Source: Lysinibacillus sp. SGAir0095 (GTDB lineage Bacteria > Bacillota > Bacilli > Bacillales_A > Planococcaceae). Taken from it: a DNA stretch of 64,000 nt. The notes beneath the pieces were generated by a model that saw only the letters and a list, made by a program, of their open reading frames with translations, made no database searches and had not been told where the DNA came from. The first letter of the stretch is position 1. Each line of letters starts with the position of its first letter. This document shows positions 17,835-25,693 of this stretch, one piece after another. Position numbers and translations under genes: made by a program. The DNA lies in contig NZ_CP028083.1 in assembly GCF_005491425.1 (NCBI RefSeq), positions 1,388,001-1,452,000 on the forward strand. The letters are read 5' to 3'.

Positions 17835-18758
17835 TTACTTTCGAATATCCGAATCTCTTTTTCTCACTATAAATAGGTTTTTATAATTAAAAACTAATTT
17901 AGATAATGCTTCCATATTTACTTGTGCGATTACGATGCCCAGAATAACGATACTACAACTAATAATATCTTTTAACATAAAAACTTCCTTTAAAAATATG
18001 ACCGCAAACATGGCTGCGAAAATGGGTTCAAGTGCAAAAATTAAACCGGTATGTGTAGAGGATGTATATTTTTGGGCGATTGTTTGACCTATAAATCCAA
18101 CGGCGCTGCAAAGTATCCCTAGTCCCAAAATAGCTATCCAAGATTTTGATGTAGATGGTAAAGATGGATTCTCAAATAGGACACTACAAATCATCGCTAA
18201 TACTCCAGCTACACCTAACTGTAATATACCAAGAGTCAGTGGATCATCTTCTTTAGTCAATTTTCCTGTTAAAATGATGAATATTGCATATAACAGTGCA
18301 CCCACAATACATAAAAGATCTCCAAGGTTTATTGTTAATGATTGTTTTAATGTCAATAACCCTATGCCTGTTAAAATAAATATTAAACCAATGAAAATCT
18401 GCCAAGTAGGTAAACGTCTAACTAATAAACAATTGATTAGGGGTACGAATATAACTGTAAGACTTACAAGGAATCCGGCATTAGAGGCTGATGTCATACT
18501 GACACCAAATGTCACAAAGGTGAAAACACCAAACAATACGGTTCCTAACATCAGAGAAGAAATCATTACTTTTCTAGTAACTAACATTAAACATTTGTAA
18601 AATAGTATTCCGGCTATTAAAAAAGCCAGTAAAAATCTAAGCCCAACAATATTGAAGGCTTGGAGTGAACCAAGCCCTAACTTCATAAATACATATGATA
18701 GCCCCCAAAAAGCATTGATAACTATCAATAGCATATTTGCCAATGTCTGTTGGCTCAT
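17835..18758 (-). CDS. EamA/DMT family transporter
   Basis: A 307-residue membrane protein with ten predicted helices in two EamA repeats. The first repeat starts LANMLLIVINAFWGLSYVFM, the second LGDLLCIVGALLYAIFIIL, with the typical ALEPIFAAMFAVIFLKE near the end. These are drug/metabolite-type exporters or importers of uncertain substrate. The ATG at 18758 is preferred because AGGAGG lies 9 bases upstream; a TTG at 18767 is too close. It follows the flavin reductase gene by about 40 bases, so the two form an operon. Confidence 0.87.
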   Translation of the reverse strand: MSQQTLANMLLIVINAFWGLSYVFMKLGLGSLQAFNIVGLRFLLAFLIAGILFYKCLMLVTRKVMISSLMLGTVLFGVFTFVTFGVSMTSASNAGFLVSLTVIFVPLINCLLVRRLPTWQIFIGLIFILTGIGLLTLKQSLTINLGDLLCIVGALLYAIFIILTGKLTKEDDPLTLGILQLGVAGVLAMICSVLFENPSLPSTSKSWIAILGLGILCSAVGFIGQTIAQKYTSSTHTGLIFALEPIFAAMFAVIFLKEVFMLKDIISCSIVILGIVIAQVNMEALSKLVFNYKNLFIVRKRDSDIRK

Positions 18759-18797
18759 AAACTCCAATCCTCCTTGTATCTCTTGCGAATTGGAACA

Positions 18798-19337
18798 TTA
18801 TTGTAATTTCTTTTTTAGCTGTTCCGCTGCAGACAGTGCTTTCAAGTCCTGTGAAATATCACCTGGTCTGTTTCCTTCTCCAATAATATACCCTTCAAAA
18901 GTTGTACCTACGAAGTCAAAGATATGTTGAAACTGCTGAATCATTGGTAAACCTTTAATGTATGGCTCATCTCCACCCACTGCAATGACATATGCTTTTT
19001 TGGAAGCCATTATAGACTTAAAATCAGGATATTTTGGGTCCTTTAAAGTTTGTGACCATCGATCAACAAAGTTCTTCATTGTCCCTGTCATGCTATACCA
19101 ATAAATTGGAGTAGAAAAAATAATAATATCATGCGGAAGAATACGATCGATGATGGAGTTATAATCATCATTCACTTCGGGAAAACCTTCTTCAGCGTGA
19201 CGCTTATCTACTATAGGTTCAATTGAATAATCCTTTAGATATATTTCTTCTACAACTATGCCTTCAGTTACTAACTTTGTTAACGATTCTGTGTTTCCGT
19301 TTGGACGGCTACCACCGTAAATAACTGCTATTGTCAT
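18798..19337 (-). CDS. NAD(P)H-dependent FMN reductase-like flavoprotein
   Basis: A 179-residue flavodoxin-fold oxidoreductase. TIAVIYGGSRPNGNTESLTK is the phosphate-binding loop for FMN; DIIIFSTPIYWYSMTGTMKN followed by FVDRW is the second flavin contact, as in NAD(P)H-dependent oxidoreductases of the YwqN type. Substrate unknown, likely quinones or similar electrophiles. First gene of a two-gene operon with the EamA transporter; divergent from the LysR regulator with a clear operator between them. Confidence 0.87.
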   Translation of the reverse strand: MTIAVIYGGSRPNGNTESLTKLVTEGIVVEEIYLKDYSIEPIVDKRHAEEGFPEVNDDYNSIIDRILPHDIIIFSTPIYWYSMTGTMKNFVDRWSQTLKDPKYPDFKSIMASKKAYVIAVGGDEPYIKGLPMIQQFQHIFDFVGTTFEGYIIGEGNRPGDISQDLKALSAAEQLKKKLQ

Positions 19338-19427
19338 TTTGATTAACTCCTTTTCCTTGAGATCTTATACTATTGTTCTTCGAATATTAATATCTTATAA
19401 TAAGTTAATAAATCAATAAAGACGATT

Positions 19428-19452
19428 ATTTCGATTAATTCAATCGAAATAT
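19428..19452. promoter_or_regulatory. LysR operator
   Basis: TATTTCGATT-AATTC-AATCGAAATA: perfect 10-bp arms in the divergent gap, 24 bp before the LysR start. It contains the T-N11-A pattern and is the best operator candidate in the window. Confidence 0.7.
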
Positions 19453-19475
19453 CCGATTTAAAAGAGGCTGATAAA

Positions 19476-20360
19476 ATGGAAATTAAACAATTGATTACTT
19501 TTAAACATGCCGCAGAAAATCTGAACTTTACTCAAACAGCGAAATTATTGAATTTTGCACAATCTAGTGTTACGGCGCAAATTAAGGCTCTGGAAGAGGA
19601 GATTGGCAGACCTTTATTTGAGCGTTTGGGAAAACGGCTAATATTGACAGAAGCTGGACATCAATTTAAAAGATATGCTGAAAAGATGATTAATCTAAGC
19701 GAAGAAGCAATTACGGCTGCAAACGGAGAAGAGGAATTAACTGGAACGTTAATAATAGGGGCTCAGGAGAGTCAATGTACCTATCGATTACCGCTAATTC
19801 TTAAAGAGTTCAAGACTGCATTTCCAAAAGTAAAGCTAGTTTTTAAACCTGCACATTCTGACGAAATGGCGAGAAAACAACTTATGGAGGGAGAATTAGA
19901 TATTGCTTTTATTATGGATAAAAAGAAGCCAGAAGGGTCCTTAATAGTAGAGCAACTAATTAAGGAAGAATTGAAACTGGTTGTCACATCCAACCACCCT
20001 ATATCTGCCAACGCTATAGATGACCTGAAGCACGAAACTCTTTTACTTACAGAAACTGGCTGTTCTTATCGAAATATGTTCGAGGAGTCCCTAAATTCTC
20101 TAGGAATATACCCATTAGATAAAATAGAATTTACGAGTATAGAGGCCATCAAACAATGTGTCATTGCAGGATTAGGAGTGGCACTACTGCCTGAGATGGT
20201 GGTGAAAAAAGATATTGAAGAAGGGCGAATGAAGGAATTGCCGTGGAATTCTTTCTCATCTCCGCTTTATACTCAAATTGCTTGGCATAAGGATAAAATA
20301 GTAACACAACCATTAGATGAATTTATTAGCTTGACTCGTAAGATATTTTTATCAGTATAA
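19476..20360 (+). CDS. LysR family transcriptional regulator
   Basis: A 294-residue regulator; the N-terminal helix-turn-helix has NFTQTAKLLNFAQSSVTAQI, then LEEEIGRPLFERLGKR. The effector domain begins at about residue 90 (GTLIIGAQESQCTYRLPLIL). The ATG follows AAAGAGGCTGAT. It is divergent from the flavin reductase/EamA operon, with a perfect palindrome between them, so it very probably controls that operon. B. subtilis YwqM-YwqN has the same LysR/flavin reductase pairing. Confidence 0.88.
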   Translation: MEIKQLITFKHAAENLNFTQTAKLLNFAQSSVTAQIKALEEEIGRPLFERLGKRLILTEAGHQFKRYAEKMINLSEEAITAANGEEELTGTLIIGAQESQCTYRLPLILKEFKTAFPKVKLVFKPAHSDEMARKQLMEGELDIAFIMDKKKPEGSLIVEQLIKEELKLVVTSNHPISANAIDDLKHETLLLTETGCSYRNMFEESLNSLGIYPLDKIEFTSIEAIKQCVIAGLGVALLPEMVVKKDIEEGRMKELPWNSFSSPLYTQIAWHKDKIVTQPLDEFISLTRKIFLSV

Positions 20361-20365
20361 ATTAA

Positions 20366-20444
20366 GTTATTCAACAAAAGGGCGCAATTCTTCAATAAGA
20401 AGATCGCGTTTTTCTGTTATAGGGCCAATTTGTCGAATAACATA
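20366..20444 (+). repeat. Hairpin repeat copy
   Basis: TTATTCAACAAAAGGGCGCAATTCTTC-AATAAGAAGATCGCG with spacer TTTTTCTGTTATAGGGCC and ATTTGTCGAATAAC. Inner stem uses the AAGATCGC variant seen again at 29930 and 51770. Confidence 0.8.
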
Positions 20445-20551
20445 CTTTAAAAACATTACCAAGCATTGCTTTGGGAGAAATGTATTTCAGGAAGGTTTAT
20501 ATTAAGAAGGTGAAGTAATATTGATTGGAAAAATATTTAGAAGGTGAAAAA

Positions 20552-20956
20552 ATGTCAATTGGTAGAGATAATATGATTTCTATTATAAAAAAGACTGTTG
20601 TACCTGAACTTAGACAAAGAGGATTTAAAGGTTCGTTTCCTCATTTTAGAAGGATAAATGAAAATAAGATAGATTTAATGACTTTCCAATTTGACAGGTA
20701 TGGTGGAGGTTTTGTAATTGAAGTTGGGTTATGCTCTTCGAAAGGTGTTCCTCATAATTGGGGAGAAAAAGTTCCACCAAATAAAGTAACAGCACACGAT
20801 TTACCTCACAATAATAGGTTAAGATTGAAAAATAGTGAAGGTGAATGGTTTAGGTACGACGTTGAAACTGAATCTGGAGAAATTTATGAAATAGTTGCAA
20901 AAGAATTGTTGCAGCATCTATGCGAAGAAGAAAACTATTGGAAAGATAACGAATAA
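20552..20956 (+). CDS. DUF4304 domain protein
   Basis: A 134-residue protein. ISIIKKTVVPELRQRGFKGS, FRRINENKIDLMTFQFDRYG and FVIEVGLCSSKG fit DUF4304, a family often found among immunity-like and orphan accessory proteins; biochemical role unknown. The ATG at 20552 follows AAGGTGAAAA. A TTG at 20525 in frame also has AAGGTGAAG ahead of it, an apparent duplication of the RBS region. It sits between two hairpin copies. Confidence 0.7.
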   Translation: MSIGRDNMISIIKKTVVPELRQRGFKGSFPHFRRINENKIDLMTFQFDRYGGGFVIEVGLCSSKGVPHNWGEKVPPNKVTAHDLPHNNRLRLKNSEGEWFRYDVETESGEIYEIVAKELLQHLCEEENYWKDNE

Positions 20957-20989
20957 AATGTATCCTTAATCAGCTTTAAGGAAAAATAA

Positions 20990-21069
20990 AATCTTCCACA
21001 ATCGTGCGCAATTCTTGAGAGATTGTGAAACAATGTACTTAAGCTAACGACACAGTTTAGTGAAGTAAG
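20990..21069 (+). repeat. Hairpin left half fused to shared leader
   Basis: TTCCACAATCGTGCGCAATTC jumps directly to TTGTGAAACAATGTACTT and AAGCTAACGACACAGTTTAG. The right arm and the -10 block are deleted, showing a recombination or deletion between the modules. Confidence 0.7.
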
Positions 21070-21094
21070 ATAGAAAATTATTTTGGAGGGTTAT

Positions 21095-21367
21095 ATGGAT
21101 ATACATAAAAAAATGGATAAGCATTTTAATATTAAGGTTAATAACAAATCAGTAATAATCCTTAAATATAAGAGAGAGAGTTATTATGACGATAATACAG
21201 GTGAAGAGGTAAACACAATTGAGTTAATTACTAAAATACCAAATGATGTATTTGACCATAGAGTTGTTGCAATTGATATTGAAGGTGAAGCCAACATTAA
21301 AGCTACTTGGATAATGCACTTCTCTCAACCAGGGCTACATAGATATAAGTACAGAATATCTAAATAA
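21095..21367 (+). CDS. Hypothetical protein (about 90 aa)
   Basis: Starts MDIHKKMDKHFNIKVNNKSV. Charged and strand-rich, no membrane segment. TGGAGGG precedes the ATG at 21095 by 4 bases; TTG at 21083 is an alternative. It has AACTAACG-type elements on both sides (21041 and 21384). No family recognised. Confidence 0.6.
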   Translation: MDIHKKMDKHFNIKVNNKSVIILKYKRESYYDDNTGEEVNTIELITKIPNDVFDHRVVAIDIEGEANIKATWIMHFSQPGLHRYKYRISK

Positions 21368-21382
21368 CATAAATTTCTTCTT

Positions 21383-21455
21383 GAAGTAACGAAGGGCGAG
21401 TGTTCAATTTGAGCGGTCGCTTTTAACTGTTCGTTAGTTGAACAAGATAGTGTGT
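21383..21455 (+). repeat. Degenerate junction: AAGTAACG and CGTTAGTTGAAC elements
   Basis: AAGTAACGAAGGGCGAGTGTTCAA ends with TTCGTTAGTTGAACAAG. The pair AGTAACGA/TCGTTAGTT forms an inverted repeat around GGCGAG..GCGGTCGC. The classic hairpin is missing here, so this is the most compact gene-to-gene junction. Confidence 0.6.
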
Positions 21456-21474
21456 AAACCTTAGGGGGAATTGT

Positions 21475-21840
21475 ATGAAGAAAAAGGTTTGGATTATTTT
21501 AATAATTGTTGTAATAATTGCGGTTGCAAGTGCTGTAATTGTTGCCAGTCAAAAACCGAATGACAAAGATTTTGTAAGATGGATGGAAGATACTTATGGA
21601 GTGCAGTGTCTTAATTATAATTGTGATATTTTCGAAGTTGAACTAACGGAAAAAGGTAAAAAAACTATTTTAATGCAAAATGTACACGGAAGTTATTCAC
21701 CAGGTATCTTTGTAATGGAAGTAGATCGAACATATAGGAAACTTGAAGACTCTTCGTATAAATTAGATATTGAAATAAAAGGTTTCTTAGGAGAGTTTAC
21801 AATTGAAGATGAAATTATTAAGAAAATATCTAAAAAATAA
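21475..21840 (+). CDS. Membrane-anchored hypothetical protein (121 aa)
   Basis: MKKKVWIILIIVVIIAVASA is an N-terminal membrane anchor; the rest (residues 26-121) is extracellular, with two cysteines (VQCLNYNCDIF) close enough to pair and strand-forming segments. RBS AGGGGG 7 bases before the ATG. Layout resembles small anchored proteins of unknown role. AACTAACTGGGGCTTTAGTT follows the stop. Confidence 0.65.
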   Translation: MKKKVWIILIIVVIIAVASAVIVASQKPNDKDFVRWMEDTYGVQCLNYNCDIFEVELTEKGKKTILMQNVHGSYSPGIFVMEVDRTYRKLEDSSYKLDIEIKGFLGEFTIEDEIIKKISKK

Positions 21841-21870
21841 ATTTGAAATAAAATTATAGATTTCCTTTTT

Positions 21871-21974
21871 GCACTAACTGGGGCTTTAGTTCAATAACGA
21901 TCTTCAACAATCGTGCGCGTTTCTTTAACAAGGAATGTGTCTTTTTCCGTTTAAGGGTCAGATTGTTGAACAGA
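21871..21974 (+). repeat. Complete unit: AACTAAC element plus hairpin
   Basis: CACTAACTGGGGCTTTAGTT, then CTTCAACAATCGTGCGCGTTTC, loop TTTAACAAGG, spacer TTTTTCCGTTTAAGGGTC and AGATTGTTGAAC. One of the best copies for deriving a consensus. A weaker AGACTAACGTCACATTATAG lies at 22026 before the next gene. Confidence 0.8.
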
Positions 21975-22102
21975 GTAAACATATTTTTATATACAATGCG
22001 ATTGAGATTAAGAAGGATTAGATTTAGACTAACGTCACATTATAGTCCTTACAAGAAATAATGTTGTTTATGAATATAGAAAAGACTATCGAGAGGTGTT
22101 TA

Positions 22103-22609
22103 ATGAACAAAACTACATGCCCTTGTTGTGGTTATAAAACAATGGATAGTGATGGCAACTTTGAAATATGTACAATTTGTTTTTGGGAGGATGACCCATA
22201 TCAAAAAGAGAATGTGTATGAAACAGGTGCTAACCATATACCTCTAATTGAAGCACAGAGGAATTATATTAGTTACGGTGCTTGTGAAAAAAGATTTGTT
22301 AAGAGTGTTAGAAAACCTATTTTACACGATAAAAGAGATCCAAATTGGAAAGCTATTAATGATGCTTTGTATGAATTGAAATTAGCCTGTAGAAAGTTTA
22401 AAGATGGAATATATAATATTGCAGATTTAGAACACAACTTATCTTGGGTGAATGTCCCTATTGAAATAGCTAAAATTGTTAAAAAAGTAAAGAATGATTT
22501 AGAAATGATTAGGTTTTGCACGTCCGATTATAAGCAAAGAGAAGAAGCAATTGAGGTTGTTAATAATTTGTTAAAGCAGTTAAATATAAGGTTAGAAACT
22601 CAGGATTAG
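22103..22609 (+). CDS. CPCC-family cysteine-rich protein
   Basis: A 168-residue protein. The N-terminus TTCPCCGYKTMDSDGNFEIC followed by TICFWEDDP is the Cys-rich CPCC domain: two CxxC pairs (CPCC and CTIC) likely bind zinc, with a conserved W-E-D-D. The segment GANHIPLIEAQRNY is also family-typical. The last 70 residues are an extra helical region not present in the shorter paralogue at 50637. Function unknown; often an orphan accessory protein. The ATG at 22103 follows GAGAGGTG; an upstream ATG at 22061 lacks an RBS. Confidence 0.75.
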   Translation: MNKTTCPCCGYKTMDSDGNFEICTICFWEDDPYQKENVYETGANHIPLIEAQRNYISYGACEKRFVKSVRKPILHDKRDPNWKAINDALYELKLACRKFKDGIYNIADLEHNLSWVNVPIEIAKIVKKVKNDLEMIRFCTSDYKQREEAIEVVNNLLKQLNIRLETQD

Positions 22610-22632
22610 TTAAGAAACTGTGGATTTATTTG

Positions 22633-22760
22633 ATTAACAATATTCAACAATCCGGTGCGATTATTTAGGAACGCGTCTTTTTCTTTAAAGGGCAAGATTG
22701 TGGAGCAATGCTAAATAAATTGGATATTTATGTTAAAATGGAAAGAGGAAATGAAATATA
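22633..22760 (+). repeat. Hairpin copy followed by shared -10 block
   Basis: TATTCAACAATCCGGTGCGATTA..AACGCGTC, spacer TTTTTCTTTAAAGGGC and AAGATTGTGGAG, then TGGATATTTATGTTAAAATG with the extended -10 at 22731-22739. Confidence 0.75.
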
Positions 22761-22848
22761 TCATAGTTTAAATTAATGAATAAGAATTGATCTGTAAAAT
22801 AAATGGATATCTTTAGTTTGAAAATCACATGTTGCACTGGGGGATAGT

Positions 22849-23082
22849 ATGTGGAGTTTTAGCACTTTTAAAGACAAACGTTACTGGATTCTTTTGATTC
22901 CAGCTATAATTATCTTGTTCTTGTTCGCTGTTTTCACCCCTGATTATATTCTTGAAGAAACGTACGGTTGGTCATTTTTAATACTTATATTTCTCGTTTT
23001 GTTTTGGTCGACATACCATCTTTGGAAGTACTTTGGTGATAAAAAGAAGAGACATAGTACCGATGACGGCTGCGATTTGTAA
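22849..23082 (+). CDS. Small two-helix membrane protein (77 aa)
   Basis: DKRYWILLIPAIIILFLFAV and SFLILIFLVLFWSTYHLW are two membrane helices, followed by a charged tail GDKKKRHSTDDGCDL. RBS GGGGGATAG. The pattern KRYWIL..P, then a second helix ending Y..W.Y..DKK, is shared with the gene at 51903, so they are paralogues in different units. Role unknown. Confidence 0.65.
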   Translation: MWSFSTFKDKRYWILLIPAIIILFLFAVFTPDYILEETYGWSFLILIFLVLFWSTYHLWKYFGDKKKRHSTDDGCDL

Positions 23083-23090
23083 CTTGCTTG

Positions 23091-23212
23091 TTCAACTAAC
23101 AGGGGCTTTAGTTGAACAAGCAAAAGGCAGTTATCACTATATTGATATTCCACAATCTGGCGCTTTCCTTGAGCAAGGAGAGGGTCTTTCTTCATAAATA
23201 GGGCCAGTTCAT
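23091..23212 (+). repeat. AACTAAC element plus hairpin copy
   Basis: TTGTTCAACTAACAGGGGCT followed by TTAGTTGAACAA forms a clean inverted repeat at 23089-23119. The hairpin at 23151 has CACAATCTGGCGCTTTCCTT and ATAGGGCCAG but the closing arm is poor. Confidence 0.75.
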
Positions 23213-23324
23213 TCAAAAGAATTAGCGCTCGTTATTATGAAATGTTATCAAACAATGCTTTAGGAACCATATACTTACACTTTATGTATATATTAATAAA
23301 TGGAAGTATAATGGAGGCATCATT

Positions 23325-23611
23325 ATGTGGTTAATATTAGGTCTTATTGCAATAGTAGTAACTGTTATAAATCTTTCTTTTTATGCAGAGGAAAGGATTA
23401 TAGGCTTGCTATGGCGATGGCATTATCATTTACAGCATTAACAATTTGTGCAGATTACAGTTATCTAAATCGGTGGGTAAAAGTGGAAGATTGGGCAGCT
23501 TTATCGGATGTAGTACCTGGTATGGCAAGGGCATTTTGGTTTTTGACAATTGTTTCTATCTTGCTAAATATAGCACCTATATTTTTAGAATTAAAGGGTA
23601 AGAAGGAATAA
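23325..23611 (+). pseudogene. Small three-helix membrane protein, frameshifted
   Basis: The first frame, from the ATG at 23325 with RBS ATGGAGG, reads MWLILGLIAIVVTVINLSFY. The second frame continues GKDYRLAMAMALSFTALTIC and ends in VSILLNIAPIFLELKGKKE. I recognise these as the two halves of one common Bacillus membrane protein of about 95 residues. A single base change near 23387 (GCAGAGGAAAGG) breaks the frame. It is either an inactivated gene or a sequencing error. Confidence 0.65.
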
Positions 23612-23637
23612 CCAATTTTATGATAGAGGTCATATGG

Positions 23638-23712
23638 TATTCCAGAATTTGACGCTTTTCTTGAAAAAGAATTGTGCCTTTTCAGCAATAGTGCCAGATT
23701 GTTGAGTAACAA
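23638..23712 (+). repeat. Hairpin repeat copy
   Basis: CAGAATTTGACGCTTTTCTTGA-AAAAGAATTGTGCC with spacer TTTTCAGCAATAGTGCC and AGATTGTTGAGTAAC. Left arm decayed, right arm good. Confidence 0.7.
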
Positions 23713-23759
23713 TCATTTAAGGGATGTTACCAAATGATGCTCTGGAATGGTTAATAAGT

Positions 23760-23900
23760 AAAAAAGACCGACATAAAAGGTCAGTCTTCTTTGCTATTTG
23801 TGCCAAGACAATTCAGTTATTCATAGAATATTACTTGCTCTTCTCTTCTATACACTAAAGCAGCAAAAATAAATCCACCAGTTTCGTTGGTGGATTATTC
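23760..23900 (+). terminator. Two tandem hairpins
   Basis: AAGACCGACATAAAAGGTCAGTCTTC near 23764, and AATCCACCA-GTTTCG-TTGGTGGATTATT at 23872-23897. They insulate the purine permease promoter from the upstream tract. Confidence 0.6.
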
Positions 23901-23978
23901 ACATGGCCATTACCTCATATTCTAAATATTCTTGCTATAACAACTTTTTGTATGAGACGAAAATTTACGTAAAAGCAC

Positions 23979-24036
23979 TTGCATAAAAACTAAAAACCGA
24001 ATATTATTAATTTCGTTGTTTTAATTGTTCGTATTT
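23979..24036 (+). promoter_or_regulatory. Sigma-A promoter with paired PurBoxes (PurR operator)
   Basis: TTGCAT (23979-23984), 17-bp spacer and TATTAT (24002-24007). AAAACCGAATATT at 23993-24005 fits the B. subtilis PurBox AWWWCCGAACWWT, and AATTGTTCGTATTT at 24023-24036 is a second, inverted box. The first overlaps the -10. Paired inverted PurBoxes are the PurR operator form in B. subtilis, relieved by PRPP. Confidence 0.75.
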
Positions 24037-24051
24037 AGGAGGTTGAACTTT

Positions 24052-25353
24052 TTGTTTCGACTAAAAGAAAATAATACTACTGTAAAGACTGAAATTTTAG
24101 CAGGTTTAACGACTTTCTGTACAATGGTATACGTTGTAATCGTTAACCCTTCAATTCTATCTATTGCTGGTGTACCTAGTGAGCAAGTATTTACAGCGAC
24201 AATTATCGCTGCTATATTTGGTACGTTATGGTTAGCACTATTTGCAAATTATCCAATCGCAATGGCTCCTGGTATGGGTCTGAACGCATTCTTTACGTTC
24301 ACGGTTGTCCAAGCTTCTAAAGGTGAAATAGACTATATGACAGCATTTTCTGCTGTATTCGTAGCTGGTATTATTTTCTTCATTATTAGCTTAACGCCTT
24401 TACGACAAATGCTCGTAAAAGCAATTCCAAATAACTTAAAATTAGCCATTACGGCTGGTATCGGTTTATTCATCGCTTTCATCGGTATGCGTTCAGCAGG
24501 TTTAGTGACAGGTGACGAATCAAACTTAGTAAAATTAGGCGATTTATCAAGCCCTATGGTTTGGTTAACAATCGTAGGTGTTCTTGTTACTGCTATTTTA
24601 ATGATGTACCGTGTATTTGGTGCAATTTTCTGGGGTATGATTGTCACGGCAATAATCGCTGCAATTACTGGTAACTTAACATTTGATGGTGTTGTTGCAA
24701 TGCCAGCATTACCAGAAGGTATTTTAGTATGGAATCCAATTGAAGCATTTGGCGATGTAATTAAATACGGCTTATACGGGACAGTATTCTCGTTCATTTT
24801 AGTTACATTATTCGACACGACAGGTACAATGGTCGGCGTTGCCAAACAAGCTGGTATTTTAAAAGATGATAAATTACCACGAGCTCGTCAGGCATTCCTT
24901 GGTGACTCATTATCAACAACGATCGGTTCAATGTTTGGTACAAGCCCAACAACAGCTTACGTAGAATCTTCTTCTGGCGTAGCAATGGGTGGACGTACTG
25001 GTTTAACGTCGTTAACAGTTGCAGTACTATTTTTAATTACTGCATTCTTCTCACCATTAGCGGGTGCGTTAGCAAGTGTTTCTGCCATTACTTCACCTGC
25101 ATTAATTATCGTAGGTAGTTTAATGATTGGTGCTGTTCGGGGTATCGAATGGGATAAAGTTGAAGAAGCAATCCCGGCATTTTTAGTTATTTTAATCATG
25201 CCATTAACATCTAGTATTTCAACTGGTATCGCATTCGGGTTTATTTCTTACCCATTATTTAAGTTATTCAAAGGTGAAGGTAAAGATGTTCACCCATTAC
25301 TTTACTTCTTCGCGATTTTATTTATTATCCAGTTAGTATTTATGCCTCACTAA
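24052..25353 (+). CDS. pbuG: NCS2 family hypoxanthine/guanine permease, PbuG-like
   Basis: A 433-residue polytopic permease. It starts LFRLKENNTTVKTEILAGLT and has PGMGLNAFFTFTVVQ, the FDTTGTMVGVAKQAG loop, and GTSPTTAYVESSSGVAMGG, all hallmarks of the AzgA/PbuG/PbuO purine permeases. The TTG at 24052 is selected because AGGAGG lies 9 bases before it. The upstream promoter carries two PurBoxes, consistent with PurR control as for B. subtilis pbuG, which supports the assignment to hypoxanthine/guanine rather than xanthine. A strong terminator follows. The symbol is by similarity and regulation; PbuO is the alternative. Confidence 0.85.
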   Translation: MFRLKENNTTVKTEILAGLTTFCTMVYVVIVNPSILSIAGVPSEQVFTATIIAAIFGTLWLALFANYPIAMAPGMGLNAFFTFTVVQASKGEIDYMTAFSAVFVAGIIFFIISLTPLRQMLVKAIPNNLKLAITAGIGLFIAFIGMRSAGLVTGDESNLVKLGDLSSPMVWLTIVGVLVTAILMMYRVFGAIFWGMIVTAIIAAITGNLTFDGVVAMPALPEGILVWNPIEAFGDVIKYGLYGTVFSFILVTLFDTTGTMVGVAKQAGILKDDKLPRARQAFLGDSLSTTIGSMFGTSPTTAYVESSSGVAMGGRTGLTSLTVAVLFLITAFFSPLAGALASVSAITSPALIIVGSLMIGAVRGIEWDKVEEAIPAFLVILIMPLTSSISTGIAFGFISYPLFKLFKGEGKDVHPLLYFFAILFIIQLVFMPH

Positions 25354-25359
25354 AAACTT

Positions 25360-25393
25360 CGAGCCTCTCGTATAAAGCGAGAGGCTTTTTTAT
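25360..25393 (+). terminator. Terminator of the purine permease gene
   Basis: GCCTCTCG-TATAAAG-CGAGAGGC followed by TTTTTT. Confidence 0.9.
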
Positions 25394-25440
25394 GTGCCAG
25401 GCATGGCAACTATCTAGGTGGTGAAAGTCCACTGTGGGGG
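25393..25440 (+). mobile_element. Possible 5-prime end of a group II intron (relic)
   Basis: GTGCCAGGCATGGCAACTAT followed by CTAGGTGGTGAAAGTCCAC looks like the start (GUGCC..) and domain I of a bacterial group II intron. No reverse transcriptase or domain V follows, so only a stub remains. Recognition is by memory of the motif; moderate to low confidence. Confidence 0.35.
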
Positions 25441-25450
25441 TACAGATCAA

Positions 25451-25645
25451 CCAACCACTAAGGAAGCGTGGAATAAAATCTTGGCTCGACGAACAGAAAC
25501 TCTAATTTTACTTATCACTGCAGTTGGGGGATCATTTGGCACAGTATTTAAGGAAACTGGTGTAGGTGACCTGCTTCAGCAAATGAATTTAGGTGCTTTA
25601 GATGGTATCTCTTTTACAACTTACGAAATCGAATTATTAACTTAA
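25451..25645 (+). pseudogene. GntP-family permease fragment
   Basis: KEAWNKILARRTETLILLIT followed by AVGGSFGTVFKETGVGDLL resembles an internal segment of gluconate:H+ symporter (GntP) permeases, which are about 450 residues. Only about 60 residues remain, with no start and an unrelated end, so it is a fossil between the intron-like stub and the terminator at 25651. Confidence 0.5.
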
Positions 25646-25650
25646 AATGA

Positions 25651-25690
25651 TAGGAGATGCCACAATTAAATAGGAAGCATCTCCTTTTTT
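25651..25690. terminator. Terminator
   Basis: AGGAGATGC and GCATCTCCT with a 17-base loop, then TTTTTT. It is oriented for plus-strand transcripts but can also face the convergent phospholipase D-like gene. Confidence 0.7.
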
Positions 25691-25693
25691 CTG

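Noticed and set aside
23930-24050. Purine riboswitch upstream of the PbuG-like gene
   Set aside because: The conserved aptamer core (TATAATCC..., CCGTAAA-type loops) is not found; the region instead carries PurBoxes.
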